A stretch of DNA of 26,333 nucleotides from Candidatus Omnitrophota bacterium (GTDB lineage: Bacteria > Omnitrophota > Gorgyraeia > Velamenicoccales > Velamenicoccaceae): contig JAQUOM010000009.1 of assembly GCA_028717105.1 (NCBI GenBank), forward strand, positions 1-26,333, given 5' to 3'. Shown here in pieces: positions 1 through 7,928 of the stretch. Numbering within the stretch: the stretch's first letter is position 1; every line of letters starts with the position of its first letter. The position numbers were made by a program, and so were the translations under genes. The notes beneath the pieces are model-generated. The model made no database searches. It saw nothing but the letters and a program-made list of their open reading frames with translations, and had not been told where the DNA came from.

Positions 1-2
1 CC

Positions 3-692
3 TTAAAGAAACTCATTGATGCCGATCCGAACTGCGAGATCGCGCTTGAGGGGGATTTTAAGGAAAAATACGAAGAATTCAATTACGATACGATCGTTGC
101 CGTCATGGCCGAGAGAGAGCCGTTTCTTAAAAGCCTTGATAAGACCGTTGAATCGGTCGATGCAACGGTCAAAAGCAAAATCGCCGCTCTGTTCCCGACT
201 GTATCCGCTTTTTCTGCCTGGGGTTATGCCGGAGGCTCGAACGGCCATTCTTTCCCGAACGGCAATAATTTGGAGAATTATTCCCTGGCGGGTTTTAAGG
301 TGGATATTCCGATCTGGGAAGGCGGATTGAAGCAGGCGCAACTTTACCAGTCCAGGGCGGATAAAAATATCGCTGTTCTTAGAAAGAAACAAGCATGGCG
401 CAATCATCTCCTGGAGCTTAAAAAAGCATTTTTGGAATACGATCAGTACAAAAATAACCTTAAGGCAAATATCGAGGCGGTTGACCTGGCGCAAGAGTCG
501 TTTAAGCAGACGCAGGAGATGTTTGCTTCTGGCCAGGTGACCTTAACCGATCTGAATGACGCGGAGCTCCTTTTGACCAACCAGAGACTGAATAAAGAGA
601 TGACATTGTTCAATATTAATATCACTTTAGCAAGGATAGAAAAGCTGATCGCGGAGAAATTCAATGCAGGGAATAACGTTAAAGAATCTTAA
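3..692 (+). CDS. TolC-like outer membrane efflux protein, C-terminal part (5' truncated by window edge)
   Basis: Open frame enters from the window edge, so the true start lies upstream; only about 229 C-terminal residues are visible. The pattern is that of the second repeat of a TolC/OEP-family outer membrane factor: a strand-rich stretch (FPTVSAFSAWGY), a later G-F-x-V-x-I-P-I-W-E-G-G segment typical of the 'P(I/L)(F/W)xGG' turn before the helical hairpin, then long amphipathic helices, including EMFASGQVTLTDLNDAE, which matches the family pattern of a helix break followed by 'G..t..dll.aq..l'. Such proteins form the trimeric outer-membrane and periplasmic duct of tripartite pumps. The gene overlaps the next gene, a membrane-fusion protein, by 29 bases, and an RND pump follows, so an efflux operon is well supported. 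The substrate cannot be told from sequence. Confidence 0.85.
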   Translation, partial: LKKLIDADPNCEIALEGDFKEKYEEFNYDTIVAVMAEREPFLKSLDKTVESVDATVKSKIAALFPTVSAFSAWGYAGGSNGHSFPNGNNLENYSLAGFKVDIPIWEGGLKQAQLYQSRADKNIAVLRKKQAWRNHLLELKKAFLEYDQYKNNLKANIEAVDLAQESFKQTQEMFASGQVTLTDLNDAELLLTNQRLNKEMTLFNINITLARIEKLIAEKFNAGNNVKES

Positions 693-1377
693 TCCGAGGG
701 CCAGGGCATACGCGGCGATACTCTTGTTTGGCCTCATGGCCGTGTTTGTCAGGATCGCCCTCGTGCAGCTTGACCGCGGCCGCCAGATCGTCAGTTTCGT
801 TTCCGAGTGGGAGCGGAATGGCAAGCCGGTGGTGGTCAAGGAGATGGCGGCGGTTGATGTTCCCGTGTATACCAAATTTACCGTTATTATCGGACAGGAT
901 GGATCGGGCGCCGGGTTTGTCACCGGGGATATCAAGGACAAGCTTGCGCAGGGCCAGGCGGTCTATGCCACGGCCGACGGCGGGATCCCTTGCGGCGCGA
1001 TCTCAGAGATCGGCCAGGAACTTGATATGGATACGGGGATGTTCCCGGTCACGGTGGGTTTCAGCAATTTTTCAGGCGCGTCCGGTTCGAGGCCCGTCCT
1101 TTTTGCGCAAACACAAACGCTCGTCTCTGCATTCGTCGCGCCTAACGATATCATCGATATCTCTAAAGATGGCTCGTATGTGTGGATCGTCGAGGAGGGG
1201 AAGGCAAAGAAGATCAATGTAAGGATTGGTTCCCGTAACGGCTACGGGACTCTTATCGTTGAAGGGGTCGAGTCCGGAGACCTGGTCGTGCTCAGGGGCC
1301 AGGATCTGTTAGAGGGGGACGATAAAGTGAACATCGTGGGGCGCGAAACAGGTTCCGTGTACAGGAAGAGGATATAG
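664..1377 (+). CDS. Short RND-type membrane fusion (periplasmic adaptor) protein, apparently lacking lipoyl and hairpin domains
   Basis: 237 residues, against roughly 350-400 for ordinary RND adaptors. Residues about 15-35 are hydrophobic and probably form an inner-membrane anchor. A short strand pair follows (GKPVVVKEM), then what looks like the beta-barrel domain (DIKDKLAQGQAVYAT, then GAISEIGQELDMDTGMFPVTV, equivalent to the family pattern 'G.v..i.p..d..trt..v.v'). After that comes a membrane-proximal domain ('VAPNDII', 'YVWIVEEGKAKKINVRIG', 'VESGDLVVLRGQDLLEGDDKVNIV'). I cannot find the two half-lipoyl motifs or the coiled-coil hairpin that normally contacts TolC. The ATG start lies within the 3' end of the TolC-like gene, and the RND gene begins 4 bases after the stop, so translational coupling is likely. 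Assignment to the adaptor family is good; the domain loss is inferred by eye. Confidence 0.75.
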   Translation: MQGITLKNLNPRARAYAAILLFGLMAVFVRIALVQLDRGRQIVSFVSEWERNGKPVVVKEMAAVDVPVYTKFTVIIGQDGSGAGFVTGDIKDKLAQGQAVYATADGGIPCGAISEIGQELDMDTGMFPVTVGFSNFSGASGSRPVLFAQTQTLVSAFVAPNDIIDISKDGSYVWIVEEGKAKKINVRIGSRNGYGTLIVEGVESGDLVVLRGQDLLEGDDKVNIVGRETGSVYRKRI

Positions 1378-1381
1378 GACG

Positions 1382-4300
1382 ATGATTGCCTTTTTTGTAA
1401 AACATCGGATTACCACCATCATGTTCGTTTTGGTATTCGTGGTCTTGGGCATTTACAGCTATGCCAACCTGCCGATCGAGAAGACGCCGAAGATGGATTT
1501 TCCCATTGTAACGGTTTCGGTGACGTATCCAGGAGCCACGCCGCTGGAAGTGGAGACCCTGGTCGTTAAAAAGATCGAAGATGTGGTGGCCGAGATTTCC
1601 GAGATCAAAAAGATCAAAAGCCATGCCTATGAAAGCCTGGCTTTTATTTCCATTGAATTTCTCATCGAGGCAGACGTCAATGTCAAGTCCATCGAGGTCA
1701 AGGACAAGGTGGATGCGATCTTGAACGATCTGCCCGATTCAATCGAAAAACCTATCATTGAGAAGTATGACCCCTTGATCGTGCCTGTCATGGAATTGGT
1801 GCTTTCGAGCGACTCGCTGGACGGACGCGATCTCTATGAATACGCCGATAAGACCTTAAAGACCAAGATTTCTTCTATCGCGGGCGTCGCCAAGGTCGAT
1901 GTCTATGGCGGCAAGAAGAGGCAGATCAATGTCTGGCTCGACCCTATGCTGATGAAACAGTATTACATCAGCATCGGTGAAGTGGTCAATGCGATGCTCG
2001 TGAAAAACATGAATATCCCTGCCGGCGCCCTGGAGAAGGGTTTTAATTCGCTCGGGGCCAGGTTTACAGGGGAATTCGAGAGTATCGATGAGATAGCGCG
2101 GATGAAGCTGGTTTCTTCCGACGGTTCCAGCTGTCTTTTGGAAGATATTGCGACCATTGAAGACAGTTACAAGAAGATCGATTCCATGGCGAGGTATAAC
2201 GGCCAAGAGGTGGTCGGTCTTTCCATCAATAAAGCCTCCGACGGTAACGCGGTGTCTATTGCCGGGGAATTGAGGCGCAGGCTGGATGCATTCAGGGCGA
2301 TCCTGCCCCGCGGTGTCAGCCTCGATGTAGCGACGGACACGACGACGTTTATCGTCGATGAGACCCATACGACGATTTGGAATATTTTTGTCGGTCTTTT
2401 GCTGACAGCCGCTATCCTTTATCTTTTTATAGGCAGGTGGGACATCGCTTTTATCGCCTGCATCATTATCCCCACTTCCATTATTTCGACTTTGTTCCCC
2501 ATGTGGATGTCGAAGTTCTCGATCAACATGCTGACCTTGCTTGCTATCGCATCGGTGCTTGGGACGCTGATCTCGAATGCCATCGTCATCATTGAGAACG
2601 TCCTGGTGCATCTTGAACGTTCCGATGACCCTGAGAAAGCCGCTATCGAGGGTACCCAGGAAGTTTTTGTCCCTATTATCGCAGCCACCGGCACCAATCT
2701 TGTTGTGTTTATGCCGTTGTCCATGATGAGCGGGATCGTCGGCGTGTTCATGAAGTCTTTCGGCTTAACGGTTGTCTACGCCACGTTATTTTCATTGCTG
2801 GCTTCTTTTGCCCTGACTCCTATGTTGTGCGCCGCGCTCCTGCGGCCCAAGAAAGACAAGAAAGCGGGCGCCGGAGATCCCCACGTTGTCTTGGAGGCAT
2901 TATTCGCTCCATTGCTTTGGATACGTCAAGGTATCGATGCCGGCATGGAATTTTTGAAAAAGGAATATAAGCATATCTTTGATCTCATCTTTCGATATCC
3001 CAAGGCGACCATTATTTCAGTTGTTTTGTTATTTTTCGGGTCGCTGATGCTGGTGCCGTTTTTAGAGAGCGACTTTTCTCCGAAATCCGATGAGGACCAG
3101 TTCGTCATCAATATGGTCTTGCCGCAAGGCTCTACGATCGAACGCACCCTGGAGGCCTGCAGGCTGGTGGAGGGATATCTCGAGAAGGTCCCGGAGAAGA
3201 AATCGTATCTGACCAACATCGGAGAGAACGGGGTCGAGAATGCCAAGATCACGCTGGACCTTGTGCCTTTAAGAGACAGGAAGAGAGCGGATACGGAGAT
3301 CATAGACGAGCTGACCAAATTTATCGCCGCGATCCCCGATGTCGAGGTGAGTTATGACCGGGGTATGTCTGCCGAGGCCGGCACCGGAGATGTGGCCATC
3401 GACCTCTACGGCATTGATTACGATACGATGATAGGGCTTTCCCAGCAGATGAAGGGCTTGATGGAGCAGAGCGGCTATTTCAAGAGCGTTATTTTGTCTT
3501 ACAAATTTCCCAGCGATGAAGTCCGCCTGAAGCCCCTGCAGGAAAAGATCGCAGAGTACGGGCTCACGGCCGCGACCGTAGGGACAAGTTTCCGGTCGTC
3601 GGTGTACGGAGAAGATACGAATACGTATAAGGAAAAAGGCGAGGAGTACAAGATCAATATCGAGTTGAACGACGCCTACGCGCAGGAGGCCGATGACATC
3701 AAGGTCATATCCGTGCTTTCGCGTAAAGGGTTGATCCCTTTGGATGAGCTTGGCACGCTCGTGATCGACAAGACCGTTCCCATGATCCGTCATCGCGACA
3801 GGGTGAGGGTCATCCATCTGGACGGTTTCCTGGGCAAGAGCTCGATGGGTGTGGTCAGCGGTGTCCTTGACAAGCGGTTCAAGGCCATACAATTCCCCGA
3901 AGGCTATGGCTATCGTTATGCAGGGAATGCGGAACACATGGACGAAGCGACCCGTGAACTTGGCAAGGCGTTCGTGCTTGGTGTTATCCTGACGTTCATG
4001 CTGCTTTGCGCCCTTATGAATTCGTTGATCGCCTATCCTATGGCTATCATGACGACGGTCGCGACCTCGCTGATCGGGATCATCCTGGGTTTGTTCTTCC
4101 TGGGCCTATCCGTCAATATCGCGTCGATGATGGGTATCGTCATGCTCGTGGGCATGGTGGTCAATAATGCGATATTGCTTCTGGATTATGCCTTGATCAA
4201 AATAAGGGAGGGTGTGCCGGTCAAGGAAGCGCTGTGGATCGGGGCTACTGAGAAATTCCGGGCGATCATGATGACATCCATCGCGATCATCCTGGGCGTC

Positions 4301-4453
4301 TTGCCGCAGCTCTGGTCGGTCATGGAAGCCAAGAGGGCCATGGGCGGTGTCATGACCGGCGGCATGCTCGCTTCGATCGTGTTCACGTTTATCCTTGTTC
4401 CCGTTGTTTTCTGGTATCTGGTCCGTTTCGAAAAGAAATTCGTCAAACACTGA
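1382..4453 (+). CDS. RND (AcrB/HAE1-like) inner-membrane transporter with altered proton-relay residues
   Basis: 1023 residues, the usual length for AcrB/HAE1-type transporters. The layout is typical: one N-terminal membrane helix (about residues 10-28), a large periplasmic loop (starting IEKTPKMDFPIVTVSVTYPGA), a six-helix cluster (about 330-560), a second periplasmic loop, and a final helix group (about 865-1010). Helix 4 reads GTLISNAIVIIENV where AcrB has the D407-D408 pair; here the positions are S398 and N399. Helix 10 reads GMVVNNAILLLDY where AcrB has K940; here it is N928. N at the K940 site is common in some RND subfamilies, but loss of the helix-4 aspartate is unusual and raises the question of how the pump is energised. 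Otherwise the protein looks intact with no frameshift. GAGGATATAGGACG before the ATG gives a modest ribosome-binding site. It is third in the efflux operon. Confidence 0.93.
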   Translation: MIAFFVKHRITTIMFVLVFVVLGIYSYANLPIEKTPKMDFPIVTVSVTYPGATPLEVETLVVKKIEDVVAEISEIKKIKSHAYESLAFISIEFLIEADVNVKSIEVKDKVDAILNDLPDSIEKPIIEKYDPLIVPVMELVLSSDSLDGRDLYEYADKTLKTKISSIAGVAKVDVYGGKKRQINVWLDPMLMKQYYISIGEVVNAMLVKNMNIPAGALEKGFNSLGARFTGEFESIDEIARMKLVSSDGSSCLLEDIATIEDSYKKIDSMARYNGQEVVGLSINKASDGNAVSIAGELRRRLDAFRAILPRGVSLDVATDTTTFIVDETHTTIWNIFVGLLLTAAILYLFIGRWDIAFIACIIIPTSIISTLFPMWMSKFSINMLTLLAIASVLGTLISNAIVIIENVLVHLERSDDPEKAAIEGTQEVFVPIIAATGTNLVVFMPLSMMSGIVGVFMKSFGLTVVYATLFSLLASFALTPMLCAALLRPKKDKKAGAGDPHVVLEALFAPLLWIRQGIDAGMEFLKKEYKHIFDLIFRYPKATIISVVLLFFGSLMLVPFLESDFSPKSDEDQFVINMVLPQGSTIERTLEACRLVEGYLEKVPEKKSYLTNIGENGVENAKITLDLVPLRDRKRADTEIIDELTKFIAAIPDVEVSYDRGMSAEAGTGDVAIDLYGIDYDTMIGLSQQMKGLMEQSGYFKSVILSYKFPSDEVRLKPLQEKIAEYGLTAATVGTSFRSSVYGEDTNTYKEKGEEYKINIELNDAYAQEADDIKVISVLSRKGLIPLDELGTLVIDKTVPMIRHRDRVRVIHLDGFLGKSSMGVVSGVLDKRFKAIQFPEGYGYRYAGNAEHMDEATRELGKAFVLGVILTFMLLCALMNSLIAYPMAIMTTVATSLIGIILGLFFLGLSVNIASMMGIVMLVGMVVNNAILLLDYALIKIREGVPVKEALWIGATEKFRAIMMTSIAIILGVLPQLWSVMEAKRAMGGVMTGGMLASIVFTFILVPVVFWYLVRFEKKFVKH

Positions 4454-4624
4454 TTGTGCGTCCGGGCGCTTGGTGACGAGAAGATCGTTTTGTATAGTCA
4501 CCCTTCAAAGACAAAAGAGCCTTTCGATCCTGTTGAAATGCGGGAGCTTTTTGATCTTGGTTTTAGAGAGGCGTCCGGCGGGTATCGCTGGAAGAAGGTC
4601 TTCCCGGGGATGGACGATCGGTAG
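4454..4624 (+). CDS. Possible small ORF directly after the RND gene (unrecognised)
   Basis: The frame that ends the RND gene stays open for 56 codons after its TGA. The only full-length start would be the TTG immediately after that stop; there is no good ribosome-binding site, and an internal ATG gives only a short product. The translation (for example DEKIVLYSHPSKTKEPFD and LFDLGFREASGGYRWKKVF) has natural-looking composition and codon use like its neighbours, whereas the overlapping +1 frame is full of AGA/AGG and looks artificial. I do not recognise a family. It could be a reinitiated small protein, a remnant of a larger gene, or chance. Confidence 0.22.
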   Translation: MCVRALGDEKIVLYSHPSKTKEPFDPVEMRELFDLGFREASGGYRWKKVFPGMDDR

Positions 4625-4680
4625 GCGATGGCCTTCAACGGTAGGGCCGTCTGGTCCGTTTTTAAGACAGGGGGCGGGAC

Positions 4681-4866
4681 GTGGAAACCGCATCTGAAAG
4701 AGAGCCGCGCCGCGATACGCCGGATGAAAGACGCAGCAAACCGGCGGAGATCCTGGCATATGTCATCACGGTGGTCATCGTCTTGTTGTGCTGTTGGGGC
4801 GGATTGAAGGCGATCGACCTGGGCATGAAATTGTTCGTGCGCCTGTTCGTCCTCAGACATCCTTGA
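4681..4866 (+). CDS. Small single-pass membrane protein (hypothetical)
   Basis: 61 codons from a GTG start preceded by a G-rich sequence (AGGGGGCGGG) about 5 bases upstream. The first 25 residues are strongly charged (many Arg, Glu and Asp), followed by one hydrophobic helix (about residues 26-46, AYVITVVIVLLCCWGGL) and a short basic tail ending LRHP. It lies between the RND gene and a clear terminator, so it may be the last gene of the efflux operon. I recognise no family. The N-in topology (acidic/basic head, one helix) is an inference from charge. Confidence 0.5.
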   Translation: METASEREPRRDTPDERRSKPAEILAYVITVVIVLLCCWGGLKAIDLGMKLFVRLFVLRHP

Positions 4867-4941
4867 GGATATCCGAGGCTCCATAAGACCGGCAGTCGTC
4901 TCTATTCGGAGAAAAATCGGATGAGAAGGTTGGTTTTTGCC

Positions 4942-4967
4942 GCGCTTCACAAGAAGCGCTTTTTTTA
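4942..4967 (+). terminator. Intrinsic terminator of the efflux operon
   Basis: Perfect 7-bp stem GCGCTTC / GAAGCGC around a 4-base loop (ACAA), followed directly by seven Ts. It lies after the small membrane protein gene and just before the putative trxA promoter. Confidence 0.85.
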
Positions 4968-4995
4968 TTTCTTTTTTGGGGATATTTGTTATAAT
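4968..4995 (+). promoter_or_regulatory. Putative extended -10 sigma70-type promoter for trxA
   Basis: TGTTATAAT at 4987-4995 is a perfect extended -10 (TGnTATAAT). The -35 region is only weakly matched (TTTCTT-like, 16-bp spacing), as is usual for extended -10 promoters. It sits directly downstream of the terminator and about 128 bases before the trxA start, leaving a leader of about 120 nt in which I see no strong structure. Confidence 0.6.
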
Positions 4996-5122
4996 ATATA
5001 AGATTTTTTTGGACAGGAAGCACGACGAGCGCGCCTTGCGTCATATCCCTCCAATGAATCCATCTTGATGACATGCAGCAATTTTCACAATTTTTGAGTC
5101 ACTTTAAGGTTAAGGAGGCCCC

Positions 5123-5446
5123 ATGGGAGCGGTCCATCTGAGCGATGAAAATTTCAAGAAAGAGGTCCTGGAATCCAAGACCCCGTGCCTGGTCGATTTT
5201 TGGGCGGAATGGTGCGGGCCTTGTCGCCGGGTCGCGCCGGTCGTTGAAGAGATAGCGGATGAATTTCAGGGGCGGGTCAAGGTCGCAAAGCTTAATGTGG
5301 ACGAAGGGTCCAAGACGGCATCGGCTTACGGTGTTATGTCCATCCCGACATTGATGTTCTTCAAGGATGGAAAGGTTGTCGAGCAGATCGTCGGGGCCGT
5401 CGCCAAGCAGGAACTGGCGGCCAAAATAGAGGAGTTATTGTCCTGA
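5123..5446 (+). CDS. trxA: Thioredoxin
   Basis: 107 residues, the normal length for thioredoxin. The WCGPC active site is at residues 30-34, preceded by the conserved LVDFWAEW strand, and the cis-proline is in the later SIPTLMFF segment. It is a cytoplasmic dithiol reductant, kept reduced by thioredoxin reductase; a trxB homologue is encoded 4 kb downstream in this window. AAGGAGG about 5 bases before the ATG is an excellent ribosome-binding site. It is probably transcribed alone from the extended -10 promoter upstream. The last codons and the stop fall inside the left end of the terminal-inverted-repeat element that separates it from pta. No oddities in the active site. Confidence 0.97.
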   Translation: MGAVHLSDENFKKEVLESKTPCLVDFWAEWCGPCRRVAPVVEEIADEFQGRVKVAKLNVDEGSKTASAYGVMSIPTLMFFKDGKVVEQIVGAVAKQELAAKIEELLS

Positions 5447-5821
5447 GTCTCCGATAAATAGGTGGCATTTGGAGGCCCAGGTTTGAGACTGATGCAAGGC
5501 GCGACGACGATGGCGTGTCCTTCATTGACACGTCGAGGAGGAGCAACGCAGACAGCAGGCCAAAGATGGGCCTCCCCGTTGGGCCAGCCAGTTAAAAAAT
5601 ATCGCCAAAGAGTTTAAGCCGAAATATTTTTTGTTGTAATATAGTTTTGTGTTGGAAATAAGATAATGATTATTTTTTAGTAGTGGGGGCTGGTCGCTTT
5701 TGGGCTGCGACTTCGTCGTTCGTCCTTGGCGTAGTGCTGCGACTACGCCGGCGTCCTCACTCCTTGTCTCGCTCCAAAATCGTCGCAGCCAAAGTGCCTA
5801 TTATTTATCGGAGGCTCAGGA
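5441..5821. mobile_element. 381-bp non-coding element with terminal inverted repeats (MITE-like candidate)
   Basis: This 378-bp gap between trxA and pta has no credible gene. Its ends match in inverted orientation: 5441-5460 (TCCTGAGTCTCCGATAAATA) and the reverse complement of 5802-5821 (TCCTGAGCCTCCGATAAATA) agree at 19 of 20 positions, and similarity continues weakly inward. Nested inside are further perfect inverted pairs: GGAGGCCCA 5471-5479 with 5567-5575; CGTGTC 5514-5519 with 5527-5532; GGCTGCGAC 5703-5711 with 5782-5790; GGCGTAG 5728-5734 with 5743-5749. There is also an AT-rich hairpin at 5594-5632. The left end holds the trxA stop codon and the right end holds the GGAGG of pta. No transposase is present. 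Either a miniature transposable element or a structured RNA/terminator region fits; I favour the first. Confidence 0.55.
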
Positions 5822-5824
5822 CCA

Positions 5825-6778
5825 ATGGACGCTATAGCGCTGATCAGAGAGAAAGCGAAAAAACAATCAAAGACGATTGTTTTGCCGGAGGGGCACGATC
5901 CGCGCGTTCGCCGTGCCGCAGAGTTCCTGGAGAAGGAAGGGATCGCGAAGGTTGTTTTGCTTGAGAAGGGAAGGCTCGATCCCAAGAAGATCGAGGAGTA
6001 CACGGAATCATATTATCAATTGCGTCAACATAAAGGGATTTCCAGGGAAGAGGCGCAACAGACTGTCTCGCAGCCTGTCTTCTATGGAGCGCTCATGGTC
6101 CGCCAGGGCCTGGCGGATGGTTTTGTCGCCGGAGCAGATACGACGACGCCGGATGTCGCCAAGGCCGGCCTGTATTGTCTGGGCGTGGACCGAAGGATCG
6201 CGACCATATCGAGTTGTTTTATTATGACGGTTCCAAACTCTTCCTACGGTGAGGGAGGGACGTTTCTTTTTGCGGATTGCGGCATCATCCCGGATCCGAC
6301 AACGCGTCAGATGGCCCAGATCGCCCTTTCGACGGCCGACCTGGGCCGCAAGGTCCTGGGGATCACGCCGAAAGTAGCCATGTTGAGCTATTCTACCAAG
6401 GGGTCGGCTACCGGGCGTTTTGTGGAGAGGATTCGCGAAGCGACGGCCATGTTGCACGAAATGGCACCGGATCTTTTGGTCGACGGAGAATTGCAGGTGG
6501 ATGCGGCCATCGTGCCCGAGGTCGCCAAACATAAAAATCCCGGCAGCCCCATTCAGGGGGATGCGAACATTCTTTTGTTTCCTAATTTGGAGGCGGGCAA
6601 TATTGCCTATAAGCTTGTCGAGCGATTAGCCAACGGCCGAGCCCTGGGGCCGCTGTTGATGGGCTTGGTCAAACCTTGCAGCGACTTGTCCCGAGGTTGC
6701 AGTTGGGAAGACGTCGTGGACTGCACGGCCGTCACGGCGATCCGGTGTCAGTATGCGGTCGAAGGCGAGGGGATATGA
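5825..6778 (+). CDS. pta: Phosphate acetyltransferase (short form)
   Basis: 317 residues, matching the short Pta class without the N-terminal DRTGG/P-loop regions. Recognisable features are the N-terminal KTIVLPEGHDPRVRRAAEFL, the central GLADGFVAGADTTTPDVAKAG, and the C-terminal catalytic region NPGSPIQGDANILLFPNLEAGN with KPCSDLSRGCS. The enzyme interconverts acetyl-CoA + phosphate and acetyl phosphate + CoA; with acetate kinase it gives ATP and acetate. The ATG follows GGAGG by 10 bases, and that site lies inside the right terminal repeat of the upstream element. The stop overlaps the ackA start (ATGA), a standard sign of translational coupling. The internal 'DCGIIPDPTTRQMAQIA' segment is also as expected for phosphotransacetylase rather than phosphotransbutyrylase, which is the main alternative. 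Confidence 0.95.
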   Translation: MDAIALIREKAKKQSKTIVLPEGHDPRVRRAAEFLEKEGIAKVVLLEKGRLDPKKIEEYTESYYQLRQHKGISREEAQQTVSQPVFYGALMVRQGLADGFVAGADTTTPDVAKAGLYCLGVDRRIATISSCFIMTVPNSSYGEGGTFLFADCGIIPDPTTRQMAQIALSTADLGRKVLGITPKVAMLSYSTKGSATGRFVERIREATAMLHEMAPDLLVDGELQVDAAIVPEVAKHKNPGSPIQGDANILLFPNLEAGNIAYKLVERLANGRALGPLLMGLVKPCSDLSRGCSWEDVVDCTAVTAIRCQYAVEGEGI

Positions 6779-7896
6779 TCTCGCGCAAGATCCTGGTGAT
6801 CAATTCCGGAAGCTCTTCGATCAAGTATCGTCTTTTTAATGCCGTCAAGAACGGCGATCATGGCGCGTCTTTCAGGTTGTTGACAAAAGGCCTCATCGAG
6901 AAGATCGGGCACAAGGATTCCAACGTCCACGACCACCGGGAGGGTATTCAGCTCGTCCTGCAGAACCTGACCAGCGGCCGCGACGCCAAGATCAAAGACC
7001 TTAAAGAAATCTGGGTCGTCGGCCACCGCATTGTCCACGGCGGCGTCGAGTTTAAAAAACCGACTTTGATCACGTCGGAAGTCATGGCCAAGATCCGCGA
7101 ATGTTTTGAACTTGCGCCTTTGCATAATCCCGCAAACTACGCCGGCGTGGAAGCTTGCCAGGCGATCCTGCCGGACACCAGGCAGGTCGCGGTTTTCGAC
7201 ACGGCGTTCCACCAGACGCTTCCGGAACATGCCTATATTTACGGATTGCCTTACGAGTATTATGAAAAATACAACTTAAGAAAATATGGGTTTCACGGCA
7301 CGAGCCACCAGTATGTGGCCCACGAGGCGGCGCGCATCTTGGAGAAGCCCTTAAGGAAATTAAGGCTTATTACCTGCCACTTGGGCAACGGCTGCAGCAT
7401 CACGGCCGTCAAACACGGCCAGTCGGTTGATACCAGCATGGGTTTTACGCCCCTGGAAGGATTGGTCATGGGGACGCGCTGCGGGGATATTGATCCGGCT
7501 TCCGTGATCTTCCTGGCAGGCAAGGAGAAGACGAGCCTGGAAGAGATCGACCGCGTTCTGAATTACAAAAGCGGCCTCAAAGGAATTTCGGGTTTAAGCA
7601 ATGATATGCGGGAGATCTGGAATGCCGCAAAAGAAGGCCATCACAGGGCAAAATTGGCCTTCGATATCTTCACCTACAGGATTAAAAAGTACATCGGTTC
7701 CTACATCGCCGCCATGGGCGGCGTGGATGCCATTGTCTTTACGGCGGGAATCGGCGAGAACGAGGCGCACGTTCGTCAACGGATCACCAAAGGGCTCTTT
7801 GAATTCCTGAGCAAAAAGAAGGTCAAGGTCCTGGTGATCCCGACCAATGAAGAGCTGATGATCGCCAAACAGGCGTTTCATGTGGTCAATTCATAG
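6775..7896 (+). CDS. ackA: Acetate kinase
   Basis: 373 residues from the ATG that overlaps the pta stop codon; a longer frame upstream exists, but the protein's family start is VINSGSSSIKY right after this Met. Acetokinase-family signatures are all present: NSGSSS (residues 10-15), GHRIVHGG, VAVFDTAFHQTLPE, YGFHGTSHQYV, CHLGNGCSITAVKHGQSVDTSMGFTPLEGL with MGTRCGDIDP, and FTAGIGENEAHVR near the C terminus. It converts acetyl phosphate + ADP to acetate + ATP in the cytoplasm. At 373 residues it is slightly shorter than the usual 395-405, without loss of any motif I can name. It lies between pta and panD and is probably cotranscribed. Confidence 0.96.
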   Translation: MISRKILVINSGSSSIKYRLFNAVKNGDHGASFRLLTKGLIEKIGHKDSNVHDHREGIQLVLQNLTSGRDAKIKDLKEIWVVGHRIVHGGVEFKKPTLITSEVMAKIRECFELAPLHNPANYAGVEACQAILPDTRQVAVFDTAFHQTLPEHAYIYGLPYEYYEKYNLRKYGFHGTSHQYVAHEAARILEKPLRKLRLITCHLGNGCSITAVKHGQSVDTSMGFTPLEGLVMGTRCGDIDPASVIFLAGKEKTSLEEIDRVLNYKSGLKGISGLSNDMREIWNAAKEGHHRAKLAFDIFTYRIKKYIGSYIAAMGGVDAIVFTAGIGENEAHVRQRITKGLFEFLSKKKVKVLVIPTNEELMIAKQAFHVVNS

Positions 7897-7928
7897 GCAT
7901 CGCGGCCGACGCCAAAAGAGAGGGAGAA

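Noticed and set aside
1856..3937. Several long - strand frames opposite the RND gene
   Set aside because: Shadow frames of a well-supported gene; no family motifs and unnatural composition.
4395..4697. 100-codon + strand frame across the RND gene end
   Set aside because: Rich in AGA/AGG codons and out of frame with the likely coding sequence; looks like chance.
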